Positions 13,505 through 21,099 of a stretch of 24,206 bases of DNA are shown here, piece after piece (the stretch's first letter is position 1; each line of letters starts with the position of its first letter). The notes beneath the pieces were generated by a model. The model was not told the origin of the DNA. It made no database searches and was given only the letters and a program-made list of their open reading frames with translations. Source of the DNA: an uncultured Lachnospiraceae bacterium (lineage in GTDB: Bacteria; Bacillota; Clostridia; Lachnospirales; Lachnospiraceae); contig CAJUNP010000033.1 of NCBI GenBank assembly GCA_910587935.1, forward strand, positions 1 through 24,206, given 5' to 3'. Made by a program: the position numbers and the translations under genes.

Positions 13505-14245
13505 TCAAATTTCTTTTACCATCTCTTTCTTTAACTGTTTCATGATTTTCTTTTCCAGTCTGGAAATGTAGGACTGCGAAATTCCCAGAAGGCTTGCCAC
13601 TTCCTTTTGTGTCATTTCCATACCGCCCGGCGTATTCAGGCCAAATCTGAGGTTAATAATCGTTCTTTCCCTCTCAGAAAGCTTATCAATAGCCTTTGCA
13701 AGAAGCTTTCTTTCCACTTCATTCTCAATATCCCTGTAAATAACGTCCTCGTCCGTTCCAAGAATATCCGACAGCAGTAATTCATTTCCGTCCCAGTCTA
13801 CGTTGAGAGGTTCGTCAATGGATACCTCCAGCCTGGTTTTATTGTTTCTGCGCAGATACATTAATATCTCGTTTTCAATACATCTGGATGCGTATGTTGC
13901 CAGTTTAATATTTTTCTCAGGATTAAACGTATTGATCGATTTTATTAATCCGATCGTTCCAATGGATATCAGGTCTTCCACACCGACTCCGGTATTATCA
14001 AACTTTTTGGCTATGTAAACCACAAGACGCAGATTATGTTCGATTAAAATAGATTTTGCCTCGTCCTCATATTCCGTTCCAAGATCATGTATAACTTCGT
14101 TTTCTTTTGCGGTTTCAAGAGGCGGCGGCAGCACTTCCGTACCTCCGATATAATGGATCTCTCCCTGTTTCGGAATTAAAAAACCGGTGTCTCTTCTGCT
14201 GATCTTAAATTGAATTTTTCCAGGTATTGCAACTTTAAATATCAT
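13505..14245 (-). CDS. sigE: RNA polymerase sporulation sigma factor SigE (pro-sigma-E)
   Basis: Sigma-E is the early mother-cell sigma factor, made as an inactive precursor. Residues 1 to about 29 form the pro-sequence, followed by IHYIGGTEVLPPPL (30-43), which closely matches the cleavage region of Bacillus pro-sigma-E. Region 2 includes EHNLRLVVYIAKKF, EDLISIGTIGLIKSI and KLATYASRCIENEILMYLRR; region 4 carries the helix-turn-helix TQKEVASLLGISQSYISRLE. The 246-residue length is normal. The ATG has GGAGG ten bases upstream and lies 5 bp after the stop of spoIIGA, which encodes the protease that removes the pro-sequence. Confidence 0.98.
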   Translation of the reverse strand: MIFKVAIPGKIQFKISRRDTGFLIPKQGEIHYIGGTEVLPPPLETAKENEVIHDLGTEYEDEAKSILIEHNLRLVVYIAKKFDNTGVGVEDLISIGTIGLIKSINTFNPEKNIKLATYASRCIENEILMYLRRNNKTRLEVSIDEPLNVDWDGNELLLSDILGTDEDVIYRDIENEVERKLLAKAIDKLSERERTIINLRFGLNTPGGMEMTQKEVASLLGISQSYISRLEKKIMKQLKKEMVKEI

Positions 14246-14250
14246 ACTTA

Positions 14251-15060
14251 TTAATCCTCCAGATTTTTTATGAGCCTGGGATTCAGAATCATTCTAAATC
14301 CCTCGCCGGGCGCATACTCTTCACTGCACGCCACATATACATTTTCATATTCCTCTTTCCTGTCCTGATACCAAACCCACATTTTCGGCACCTCAAAGCC
14401 TTTCAGTATTCCGCTCCTTTTTCCGATGCTTGTAAAGGGAACCGCCCGGTAAAACTCCGGAAGACATCCCCCGAATAACTGCCTGGCGGCAGTTATATCC
14501 AAAATGGAAACCGGTTTTTTACTGATTGGCTCCTGTAATGAATTTCCCGTATCAAGCAGAGCTTCCACTTCGATTTTTATATCCTCCCTTTGCAGGCATA
14601 CCCGACAGGAAATCTCTTTTTTTCTTTTGCTCTTTTCTATAATGCCGTATCCCAAAAAACATGCAATTCCTCCGATTCCCGCAGAACACAAAACGCCCTT
14701 TTTCATATTCTTTAACAAGGGAATACGATCCCTCAAAAACAAATACATGCCGCCCATAAAAAAAGCCGTGCCGGTCAGAACGCTAAGTATTTTTACAAAC
14801 TGCTTCATGTTCCTGCACCTGAACGTAATTGCTGCCATTCCAAAAAAGGCTGCAATAAACCCCAAAGTCATCCTGATTTCAAACCTTATGGAAGTTAATA
14901 AAAATGTCAGGCAGTAAACAGCGGCTCCATATACCGCGCCAAGCAACAGCCGCGGCCACGTGGCAGTGTGTCCGCAGGTCCTGTTTACCAGCCACAGTAA
15001 ATAGAAATCCATTATAAAATTTGTTAAGAACAGGCTGTCAAGATACAACTCATAATACAA
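14251..15060 (-). CDS. spoIIGA: Sporulation sigma-E processing peptidase SpoIIGA
   Basis: SpoIIGA is the membrane aspartic protease that cleaves pro-sigma-E at the asymmetric septum after a signal from the forespore. The N-terminal half has about five membrane helices. The soluble half has the protease motif ALLDTGNSL with catalytic Asp170; two such domains form one active site. The open frame runs to 15147, but I chose TTG at 15060: GGGAG lies seven bases upstream, and the protein then begins MYYELYLDSLFLTNFIMDF, the family's usual start, with 269 residues. A GTG two codons earlier is too close to the SD. The longer form would begin upstream of the terminator hairpin and promoter. Confidence 0.95.
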   Translation of the reverse strand: MYYELYLDSLFLTNFIMDFYLLWLVNRTCGHTATWPRLLLGAVYGAAVYCLTFLLTSIRFEIRMTLGFIAAFFGMAAITFRCRNMKQFVKILSVLTGTAFFMGGMYLFLRDRIPLLKNMKKGVLCSAGIGGIACFLGYGIIEKSKRKKEISCRVCLQREDIKIEVEALLDTGNSLQEPISKKPVSILDITAARQLFGGCLPEFYRAVPFTSIGKRSGILKGFEVPKMWVWYQDRKEEYENVYVACSEEYAPGEGFRMILNPRLIKNLED

Positions 15061-15095
15061 GGTCACACTCCCTTCAGAAAAATTCTTAAAATTAA

Positions 15096-15129
15096 AATGG
15101 ATGCCTGTCATTACTGACATGCATCCATT
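15096..15129 (-). terminator. Hairpin terminating ftsZ read-through, overlapping the spoIIG start site
   Basis: Arms of 9+5 bp with one mismatch (15096-15110 with 15115-15129) close a 4-nt loop. On the minus strand the hairpin is followed by a T-rich stretch (TTAATTTTAAGAATTTTT). It lies about 75 bp after the ftsZ stop, so ftsZ transcripts would form the full stem. Confidence 0.65.
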
Positions 15130-15159
15130 ATAAAAAATCTCATTCAATTATTTTGTCAA
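15127..15159 (-). promoter_or_regulatory. spoIIG-type promoter with 21-bp spacer
   Basis: On the minus strand perfect -35 TTGACA (15154-15159) and perfect -10 TATAAT (15127-15132) are separated by 21 bp, too far for ordinary sigma-A use. The Bacillus spoIIG promoter is known for the same defect (22 bp) and needs phosphorylated Spo0A bound at the -35. Initiation near 15120 gives a leader of about 60 nt. Confidence 0.75.
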
Positions 15160-15160
15160 A
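15152..15160. promoter_or_regulatory. Spo0A (0A) box-like site overlapping the spoIIG -35
   Basis: TTTGTCAAA on the plus strand matches the 0A box TTTGTCGAA at 8 of 9 bases and covers the -35. A weaker second match (ACCGACA, 15194-15200, 5 of 7 to TTCGACA) lies about 40 bp upstream. The layout resembles site 2 and site 1 of Bacillus spoIIG. Confidence 0.5.
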
Positions 15161-15204
15161 TTCATTCCTTTTTTTAAGTCAGGCATCGCCAAAACCGACA
15201 CAAA

Positions 15205-16374
15205 CTACTTCTTTTGGAGGAAACTGGGAATTTCGAGACTCTTTGTCTCAATCGAACTCCTGATTTCTCCCGGACGCTTCAATCCCATTCCCGGATTTCC
15301 ATTCCCCGGATTAAAAGGCGACGTTCCGGCAGCCGTGCCCGGAGCGGCGGCTTTATTCAAGCCGGAAGCTACATGAGGTTTTACGGCCTTAAATCCCGAA
15401 AAACCTGCAGGCACCCTGTTCTGACGATCATCCAGCCCCGTTGCAATAACCGTAATAGAACAGGTATCTGTCTTTGTCTCGTCATACATGGCTCCAAAAA
15501 TTATATTAACCTCGTCTCCTGCCAGTTCCTCTACATAGCTTGCGGCATCCGACGCATCCGTCAGGGTAATATCCCCGGATACGTTAATAATGACATGGCT
15601 TGCGCCTGTAATAGTCGTCTCAAGAAGCGGACTCTCAACCGCCATCTTAACTGCCTCAAGCGCCTTATCATCACCTTTGCCGTTCCCGATTCCGATGTGT
15701 GCAATGCCTTTATCCTTCATAACCGTCTGTACGTCGGCAAAATCCAGATTAATAACAGACGGTACATTAATCAGATCCGTTATGCCCTGTACGGCCTGCT
15801 GCAATACCTCATCCGCCTTTTTCAGAGCCTCCGGCATGGTGGTTCTTCTGTCCACAATTTCTAAAAGCTTATCATTGGGGATAACAATCAGTGTATCCAC
15901 GTTTTCTTTGATTTTTTCGATTCCGCTTAATGCATTCACCATGCGCGCCTTTGCTTCAAAACGAAACGGTTTGGTTACCACACCGACGGTAAGAATTCCC
16001 ATATCCTTTGCCAGCTTTGCGACAACCGGCGCCGCGCCGGTTCCGGTTCCGCCTCCCATTCCGCAGGTAACAAATACCATATCCGCACCTTTTAACGCGC
16101 CCGTAATTTCTTCCGAACTTTCTTCCGCGGCCTTTTCACCGATCTCCGGTTTCGCGCCCGCTCCAAGCCCCTTTGTAAGCTTTTCGCCGATTTGCAGAAG
16201 CTTTGGCGCTTTACAAAGCTGCAGTGCCTGCTTGTCCGTATTCACACCAATAAAATCCACACCGTCAATACTCTCATCGATCATTCTATTTACAGCATTA
16301 TTACCTGCACCGCCAACACCGACTACAATGATTTTGGCAGCAGATTCAGCATCGTTCGTCTTAATCTCCAGCAA
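15205..16374 (-). CDS. ftsZ: Cell division protein FtsZ
   Basis: FtsZ is the tubulin-like GTPase that forms the division ring. The GTP-binding part has VGVGGAGNNAVNRM (18-31) and the tubulin signature GGGTGTGAAP (107-116); the T7 loop with NLDFADV completes the catalytic site of the next subunit. A Gly/Pro-rich linker follows about residue 325, and the C-terminal peptide EIPSFLQKK binds membrane anchors. The start is TTG, supported by AGGAGG at eight bases; the 389-residue length is normal. No ftsA is next to it. It has its own promoter after ftsQ and a terminator hairpin after its stop. Confidence 0.99.
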   Translation of the reverse strand: MLEIKTNDAESAAKIIVVGVGGAGNNAVNRMIDESIDGVDFIGVNTDKQALQLCKAPKLLQIGEKLTKGLGAGAKPEIGEKAAEESSEEITGALKGADMVFVTCGMGGGTGTGAAPVVAKLAKDMGILTVGVVTKPFRFEAKARMVNALSGIEKIKENVDTLIVIPNDKLLEIVDRRTTMPEALKKADEVLQQAVQGITDLINVPSVINLDFADVQTVMKDKGIAHIGIGNGKGDDKALEAVKMAVESPLLETTITGASHVIINVSGDITLTDASDAASYVEELAGDEVNIIFGAMYDETKTDTCSITVIATGLDDRQNRVPAGFSGFKAVKPHVASGLNKAAAPGTAAGTSPFNPGNGNPGMGLKRPGEIRSSIETKSLEIPSFLQKK

Positions 16375-16415
16375 AGGTTGTTCCTCCTTCTAATCCTCAT
16401 AAACTCATATACTCT

Positions 16416-16444
16416 ATCATATAATTATTTTTTAAATTAATCAA
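16416..16444 (-). promoter_or_regulatory. Sigma-A promoter of ftsZ
   Basis: On the minus strand -35 TTGATT (16439-16444) and -10 TATGAT (16416-16421) are separated by exactly 17 bp in the 97-bp gap between ftsQ and ftsZ. The SD and TTG start follow after about 35 nt. Confidence 0.7.
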
Positions 16445-16471
16445 CCTATTTTTTTATGAAATGTATATTTT

Positions 16472-17251
16472 TTAGGTGTCATTTCCGGATACATCCGGTT
16501 CAAAACTGATGCTGCCCGCATTGGAGGAATAATTTTCCATCCTGAGCACTCCGCTTTTTCCCTCCAGAGAAGGTAAAAACTGTGGCAGAAGCATGATCTT
16601 TTCATCAATTCTTTCATCGCTGCCGATATTGATCCTGACGTTTCCGAAATAAATGGTCAGCCTGTACGACGAATCAAAATGCAGCCTGTCCGCAGACAAT
16701 CCGTATTTTGTAAGAAGCTGGCTGATATTCAGAATTTGCTTAAAAACCGTTTCTTCTTCAACGGGCAGCGGTTTGCCCAGCACTACATAATCAAAAGTCA
16801 GTCCTGTGATCTGAACGATCCCCACTGTCTTTACGTTAGAGCTCTCAACCACCATTCCGTCCTTGTCAAAATACATATACTTCCCCAGATACTCTACAAA
16901 CCCTGCCAGCGCCTTTTCATAAACTGTAATTCGTATTGTATCCGGCGAAAGTATATTGACATCAATAGCATCAATAAAGGGAATATCCTGTAAACCTTTA
17001 TTTTTATACAAAAATGACAGATACAGAGAATTATTCCCAAGCGGCCCTTTCATAACCAGTTCCTGAATTTCTTCACTGCTGTAATGGAGATTCCCGTCTA
17101 CATATACGTTTTTTACCTGATAATGAAAAAGCAGAAAACAAACCGTTCCCAAAATCACGCAAACAAACAGCAGGCTAACGGGAATCATCCACAACCGCTC
17201 TTTTTTCCTCTTTCTTTTTTTTTCTTTTTTTCTTCTATACACTGTATACAC
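16472..17251 (-). CDS. ftsQ: Cell division protein DivIB/FtsQ
   Basis: DivIB/FtsQ links early and late division proteins at the septum. A highly basic cytosolic tail (residues 1-20) precedes one membrane helix (about 22-44). The POTRA domain starts at VKNVYVDGNLHYSSEEI and runs to about residue 115, followed by the beta domain with the usual EKALAGFVEYLGKYMYFDKDGMV region. The acidic tail is short. The start is GTG at 17251, with GGGAG three bases upstream, a tight spacing; a second in-frame GTG at 17242 is possible. It overlaps the murA end by 17 bp. The order murA-divIB-ftsZ supports the call. Confidence 0.92.
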   Translation of the reverse strand: MYTVYRRKKEKKRKRKKERLWMIPVSLLFVCVILGTVCFLLFHYQVKNVYVDGNLHYSSEEIQELVMKGPLGNNSLYLSFLYKNKGLQDIPFIDAIDVNILSPDTIRITVYEKALAGFVEYLGKYMYFDKDGMVVESSNVKTVGIVQITGLTFDYVVLGKPLPVEEETVFKQILNISQLLTKYGLSADRLHFDSSYRLTIYFGNVRINIGSDERIDEKIMLLPQFLPSLEGKSGVLRMENYSSNAGSISFEPDVSGNDT

Positions 17252-18485
17252 GCGCTCCCAGCTCCCGCAAATCCCTTCCTATATTTTCGTACCCTCTGTA
17301 AATAAAACCGCTTCCGGTAACCGTTGTATGTCCGACAGCTCCCAGCGCTGCCATAACAAGCGCCGCTCCGCCTCTTAATTCTCTGGCTTCCACTTCGGCT
17401 CCCCTCAGACAACTGCCGCCTTTTATCAAAACGTCCGAACCGCTGACCCTGATATCGGCCCCCATTTTCCGCAAAGGCTCCACAATCCGGAACCGGTTCT
17501 CAAAGATCACTTCCGTCAAAATGCTTTCCCCTCCTGCAACCGTCATGGCAGCCAGAAAAGGGGACTGCATATCTGTCGGAAATCCCGGATACACAGCAGT
17601 TTTTAGATGTCCCGGCGATAACAGAGTATCCGGCGTCTGTACAAAAAGTCCTTCGTCTACCGGCTGAATCTGAACCCCCATACTGCGTGCAGCCCTTAAA
17701 ACCGCTTCCATCTGACTGACCGGAGCATCCTTAAGAAGTACGCTTCCCCCTGCGATCATACACCCTGTCAGATAAGTACCCGCAACAATTCTGTCGGAGG
17801 GAATCCTGAATTTTGTTTCCGTCAGACGGGAAACGCCCCGTACGTGAAGTGTGTCCGTTCCGATCCCTTCAATCCATGCTCCCGTATGCGCCAGGAATTC
17901 ACATAAGGCTTCGACTTCCGGCTCTCTCGCTGCATTTTGAATCCAGGTATCTCCTTTTGCCAGCACTGCCGCCAACAGAATATTTTCCGTTGCGCCGACA
18001 CTGGGAAAACGAAGGGAAATCCTGCTTCCTTCAAGTCCGGTCGTCCGTGCATACAATACATCTTCTTTTTCTTCAAATACAACTCCCATCTGTTTCAGGG
18101 CATCTAAATGTATATCAATCGGCCTGGCGCCGATTACGCACCCTCCCGGAAAATCCATAACCGCTTCCGATGTTCTTGCAAGCAGTGCTCCCAACAGGCT
18201 GATGGAAGAACGCATGGCCTTCACTTCTTCACTGGGCATACGGCTCCCGTTTACACCGGAAGCGTCCACCTTCAGACTGTTTCCTTCCCACGAAATTTTA
18301 CACCCGAGATGCGTAAGCAGCGCCTGCATCTGGAATACGTCCGCAATCTTCGGACAATTCTCAATCAGGCTGTTTCCCCGTACAAGTATCGTAGCGGCAA
18401 GTATCGGTAACGCCGCGTTTTTAGAACCCTGTATTTTTACCTGTCCCTGTAGTGGTATGCCTCCGTCAATCTGAATAGAATCCAA
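17235..18485 (-). CDS. murA: UDP-N-acetylglucosamine 1-carboxyvinyltransferase (MurA)
   Basis: MurA transfers enolpyruvate from PEP to UDP-GlcNAc, the first committed step to peptidoglycan; it is the fosfomycin target. GSKNAALPIL near residues 20-29 holds the conserved Lys-Asn pair, and FPGGCVIGARPIDIHL carries catalytic Cys116, so it should be fosfomycin-sensitive. GYPGFPTDMQ-like PGFPTDMQSPF and FENRFRIVEPLRKMGADI are also present. The 416-residue length is normal. The start is TTG with AAGGTG five bases upstream. A lone TATAAT (18515-18520) in the 66-bp gap after ftsW might be a -10, but no good -35 is found. Firmicutes often have two MurA paralogs; this one sits in the division cluster. 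Confidence 0.96.
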   Translation of the reverse strand: MDSIQIDGGIPLQGQVKIQGSKNAALPILAATILVRGNSLIENCPKIADVFQMQALLTHLGCKISWEGNSLKVDASGVNGSRMPSEEVKAMRSSISLLGALLARTSEAVMDFPGGCVIGARPIDIHLDALKQMGVVFEEKEDVLYARTTGLEGSRISLRFPSVGATENILLAAVLAKGDTWIQNAAREPEVEALCEFLAHTGAWIEGIGTDTLHVRGVSRLTETKFRIPSDRIVAGTYLTGCMIAGGSVLLKDAPVSQMEAVLRAARSMGVQIQPVDEGLFVQTPDTLLSPGHLKTAVYPGFPTDMQSPFLAAMTVAGGESILTEVIFENRFRIVEPLRKMGADIRVSGSDVLIKGGSCLRGAEVEARELRGGAALVMAALGAVGHTTVTGSGFIYRGYENIGRDLRELGARVYSV

Positions 18486-18551
18486 GCTTTCACCTTCCGG
18501 TTATCATCTATTCCATTATATTGACATACCTTTAAGAATGTGCCTTGTTCT

Positions 18552-19712
18552 TTATAATTCCTTTAACTGAATCCTCTTTGCCACGCTTAAACACAGTCCG
18601 ATTTCAATCAGCAAAAACATAACCGACGAACCTCCGTAGCTGATAAAGGGCAGAGAAATACCGGTATTGGGAATCGTGTTCGTAACAACTCCGATATTTA
18701 AAATTACCTGAATCGCGATATGGCCCAGTACGCCCACCACCAACAGCGCTCCGAATAAATCCGGCGCATTGTTCGCGATTACCATTAAACGCCAGATCAG
18801 CAGAATAAACATCAGAATAATGGCGATAGCTCCGAAAAGCCCCAGTTCCTCACAGATAATGGAAAAAATCATATCATTCTGCGCTTCCGGGAGAAATCCC
18901 AGTTTCTGCATACTCTGTCCCAGACCTTTTCCCCAGATCCCGCCGGAGCCAATGGCATATAACCCCTGCAGCGTCTGAAAGCCTTTTCCGCTTGCATAGG
19001 CCTCCGGGTCCAGCCACGCCAGAATACGTTCGCTTCGAAATCCCATTCCTTCCGTACTGGAAGCCGTTACAATGACAAACACCACCAGAGCCGCCCCCGC
19101 CAGCCCGATCAGGCCCATAATAATAAACTTTTTATAATCGGGACTTGCCACAAACAACATTAATACACTTATTCCCAGAATAATAATAGCGGAACTCAGA
19201 TTCTGCGTAATTTTCCATACCATCAGAACGATCGGAAGCGGTAATGCAAATACCAGCATAAATCCTTTCATATTCCGTATGGAACGCCCCATAGTACAAA
19301 TCAGGCTTGCCAGAAATAAAATCATTCCCAGTTTAGCCACTTCCGCCGGCTGGAGAGATATACCGCCTATGTAAATCCATCTTTTCGCTCCCTTTACCTC
19401 ACGGCCGAAAGGAATAATCAAAAGAATCAATACCGCAGACACAATATACCCGATCACTGCAAATTTTCTCCAGAACTGATACGGAATATTCGCGGTAATA
19501 ATCATCAGTATCAGCCCCAGTACAACGGCAAATATCTGTTTTTTCAACCAGTAGGCAGAATCATTGAAATCCTGCGCCGCCTGATAGGAACTGGTGGAAT
19601 ACAGCATTATCATTCCAAATCCCAGCAAAAACAGCACAATAAACAGAAGGCTGTAGTCAAAAAAGTATTCCGATTGTTCTTTCCTTCGTTTGCGCCCTGT
19701 CGTTCCAGCCAC
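18552..19712 (-). CDS. ftsW: SEDS peptidoglycan polymerase FtsW/SpoVE
   Basis: SEDS proteins polymerise glycan strands from lipid II together with a class B PBP. The 386-residue protein has about ten membrane helices. The motifs KGAKRWIYIGGISLQPAE, GLGQSMQKLGFLPEAQNDMIF with the following EE, and GISLPFISYGGSS are typical of FtsW/SpoVE; the Asp in the QNDMIF segment lies in the catalytic loop. Whether it serves vegetative division, spore cortex synthesis (SpoVE) or both cannot be told. The start is GTG with AAGGAG at seven bases; the SD is formed by the last codons of murD, 4 bp away. The class B PBP partner is three genes upstream. Confidence 0.95.
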   Translation of the reverse strand: MAGTTGRKRRKEQSEYFFDYSLLFIVLFLLGFGMIMLYSTSSYQAAQDFNDSAYWLKKQIFAVVLGLILMIITANIPYQFWRKFAVIGYIVSAVLILLIIPFGREVKGAKRWIYIGGISLQPAEVAKLGMILFLASLICTMGRSIRNMKGFMLVFALPLPIVLMVWKITQNLSSAIIILGISVLMLFVASPDYKKFIIMGLIGLAGAALVVFVIVTASSTEGMGFRSERILAWLDPEAYASGKGFQTLQGLYAIGSGGIWGKGLGQSMQKLGFLPEAQNDMIFSIICEELGLFGAIAIILMFILLIWRLMVIANNAPDLFGALLVVGVLGHIAIQVILNIGVVTNTIPNTGISLPFISYGGSSVMFLLIEIGLCLSVAKRIQLKEL

Positions 19713-19716
19713 GTTT

Positions 19717-21078
19717 TCACTCCTTTAGCTTCATAACATATTCTTTAAACATATTTCCCCGAACCTCATAATCAGGAAACATTCCCCAGCTTGCGCAGGC
19801 AGGCGACAACAGCACCGCATCGCCGAAGCCGGCGTTCTTAACGCAGATATCCATCGCTTCTTCAAAACTGTCTGCAAAAACATACTGCTCAAATCCGTGT
19901 TTAGCTGCGCACTCCGCTATTTTCTCCCGGGTCTGTCCGATCAGCACCAAAAGCTTCACCTTTCCCTCAAAAGCTTCTATCCACGCATCATATTCATTCT
20001 GCTTGTCGTATCCGCCTCCAATCAGTACGGTCGGCCTGCACATGGCGCGGATCCCCTGAATGGCCGCATCCGGATTGGTTCCCTTGGAATCATTATAATA
20101 ATCAACGCCTGCCTTTGTGGCCACAAATTCTATCCTGTGTTCAACCGCTTTAAACGCTCCGACAGCTTTCAGAATCTTATCCATAGGCGCCTGCATGCCT
20201 CTGCTTATGGCAATAGCCGCCATTACATTCTCCACATTGCAGATCCCTACCAGATTCATATCCTTATGTATATCTAATAATTCCGTCACAATTCCATCCT
20301 GGGCCAGGCAGATTTTATCATCCCGAAGAAAATAACCCGCTTCCAATTCTCTCTTTGAGGAAAACCATACAACGCCGGCAGGACAATCCCGGCCGAAAGC
20401 TCTGGTGTATTCATTCTCGTAATTTAACACACACAAGTCCTTCTTCGTCTGGTTACGGGCTATTGCCTCTTTGGCTTTCGCATAAGCTTCCATGGTATGA
20501 TGCCTGTTCAAATGATCCGGCGTCACATTTAAAATTGCGGATACCTGCGGATGAAAACTCTCCACCGTTTCCAGCTGAAAACTGCTGATTTCCGCAACCG
20601 TTACGGAAGATTCCGTTGTTTTTAAAGCTTCCGCCGTATAAGGATCTCCGATGTTGCCTACCACAAAGACATCCCTGTAAGCCTCTTTTAAAATTTCACC
20701 GACCAGGGAAGTCGTCGTTGTCTTGCCGTTTGTCCCCGTAATCGCCGCCAGTTTTCCCTTTGCGGCGCGAAAAGCAAGTTCCACTTCTCCCCACACGGGA
20801 ATCCCTCTGTCTTTAAATTCTTTTACAATGCCCACATCACAGGGAACTCCGGGGCTGGGCACCAGCAAGTGAATCTGCTTTTTTATTTCTTCGGGAAGGC
20901 TCCCCGTATAAATCTCAATTTGTATCCCGCCGTCCAGTTTTTTTTGTATCTCTTCCCGGGTAACCGCTTCATTGCCGTCATATAAAACTGGCTCCGCTCC
21001 CATCCGGGCAAGCAGTTTTACCGCTCCGATACCGCTTAATCCTGCTCCCACAACTAACACTTTTTTTCCTTTGAACAT
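19717..21078 (-). CDS. murD: UDP-N-acetylmuramoyl-L-alanine:D-glutamate ligase (MurD)
   Basis: MurD adds D-glutamate to UDP-MurNAc-L-Ala with ATP in the cytoplasm. The N-terminal Rossmann-like domain has VVGAGLSGIGAVKLL (9-23). The central domain carries the P-loop GTNGKTTTT (115-123), the carbamylated Lys region and LNVTPDHLNRH. The C-terminal domain includes NDSKGTNPDA and LLSPACASWGMF, which are MurD-specific among Mur ligases. The 453-residue length is normal. The ATG lies 21 bp after mraY with only a distant AAAGG. Neighbouring genes catalyse the membrane step (mraY) and polymerisation (ftsW). Confidence 0.98.
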   Translation of the reverse strand: MFKGKKVLVVGAGLSGIGAVKLLARMGAEPVLYDGNEAVTREEIQKKLDGGIQIEIYTGSLPEEIKKQIHLLVPSPGVPCDVGIVKEFKDRGIPVWGEVELAFRAAKGKLAAITGTNGKTTTTSLVGEILKEAYRDVFVVGNIGDPYTAEALKTTESSVTVAEISSFQLETVESFHPQVSAILNVTPDHLNRHHTMEAYAKAKEAIARNQTKKDLCVLNYENEYTRAFGRDCPAGVVWFSSKRELEAGYFLRDDKICLAQDGIVTELLDIHKDMNLVGICNVENVMAAIAISRGMQAPMDKILKAVGAFKAVEHRIEFVATKAGVDYYNDSKGTNPDAAIQGIRAMCRPTVLIGGGYDKQNEYDAWIEAFEGKVKLLVLIGQTREKIAECAAKHGFEQYVFADSFEEAMDICVKNAGFGDAVLLSPACASWGMFPDYEVRGNMFKEYVMKLKE

Positions 21079-21099
21079 TCAGATACCCAAACCTTTCCG

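Noticed and set aside
15061..15147. An N-terminal extension of SpoIIGA up to 15147
   Set aside because: It would place coding sequence across the promoter and terminator hairpin; the TTG at 15060 has a proper SD and the family-typical start.
15590..16393. A 267-codon plus-strand open frame opposite ftsZ
   Set aside because: It is the antisense of ftsZ, has low-complexity Ser/Pro/Ala composition, no SD and no family resemblance; ftsZ is certain on the other strand.
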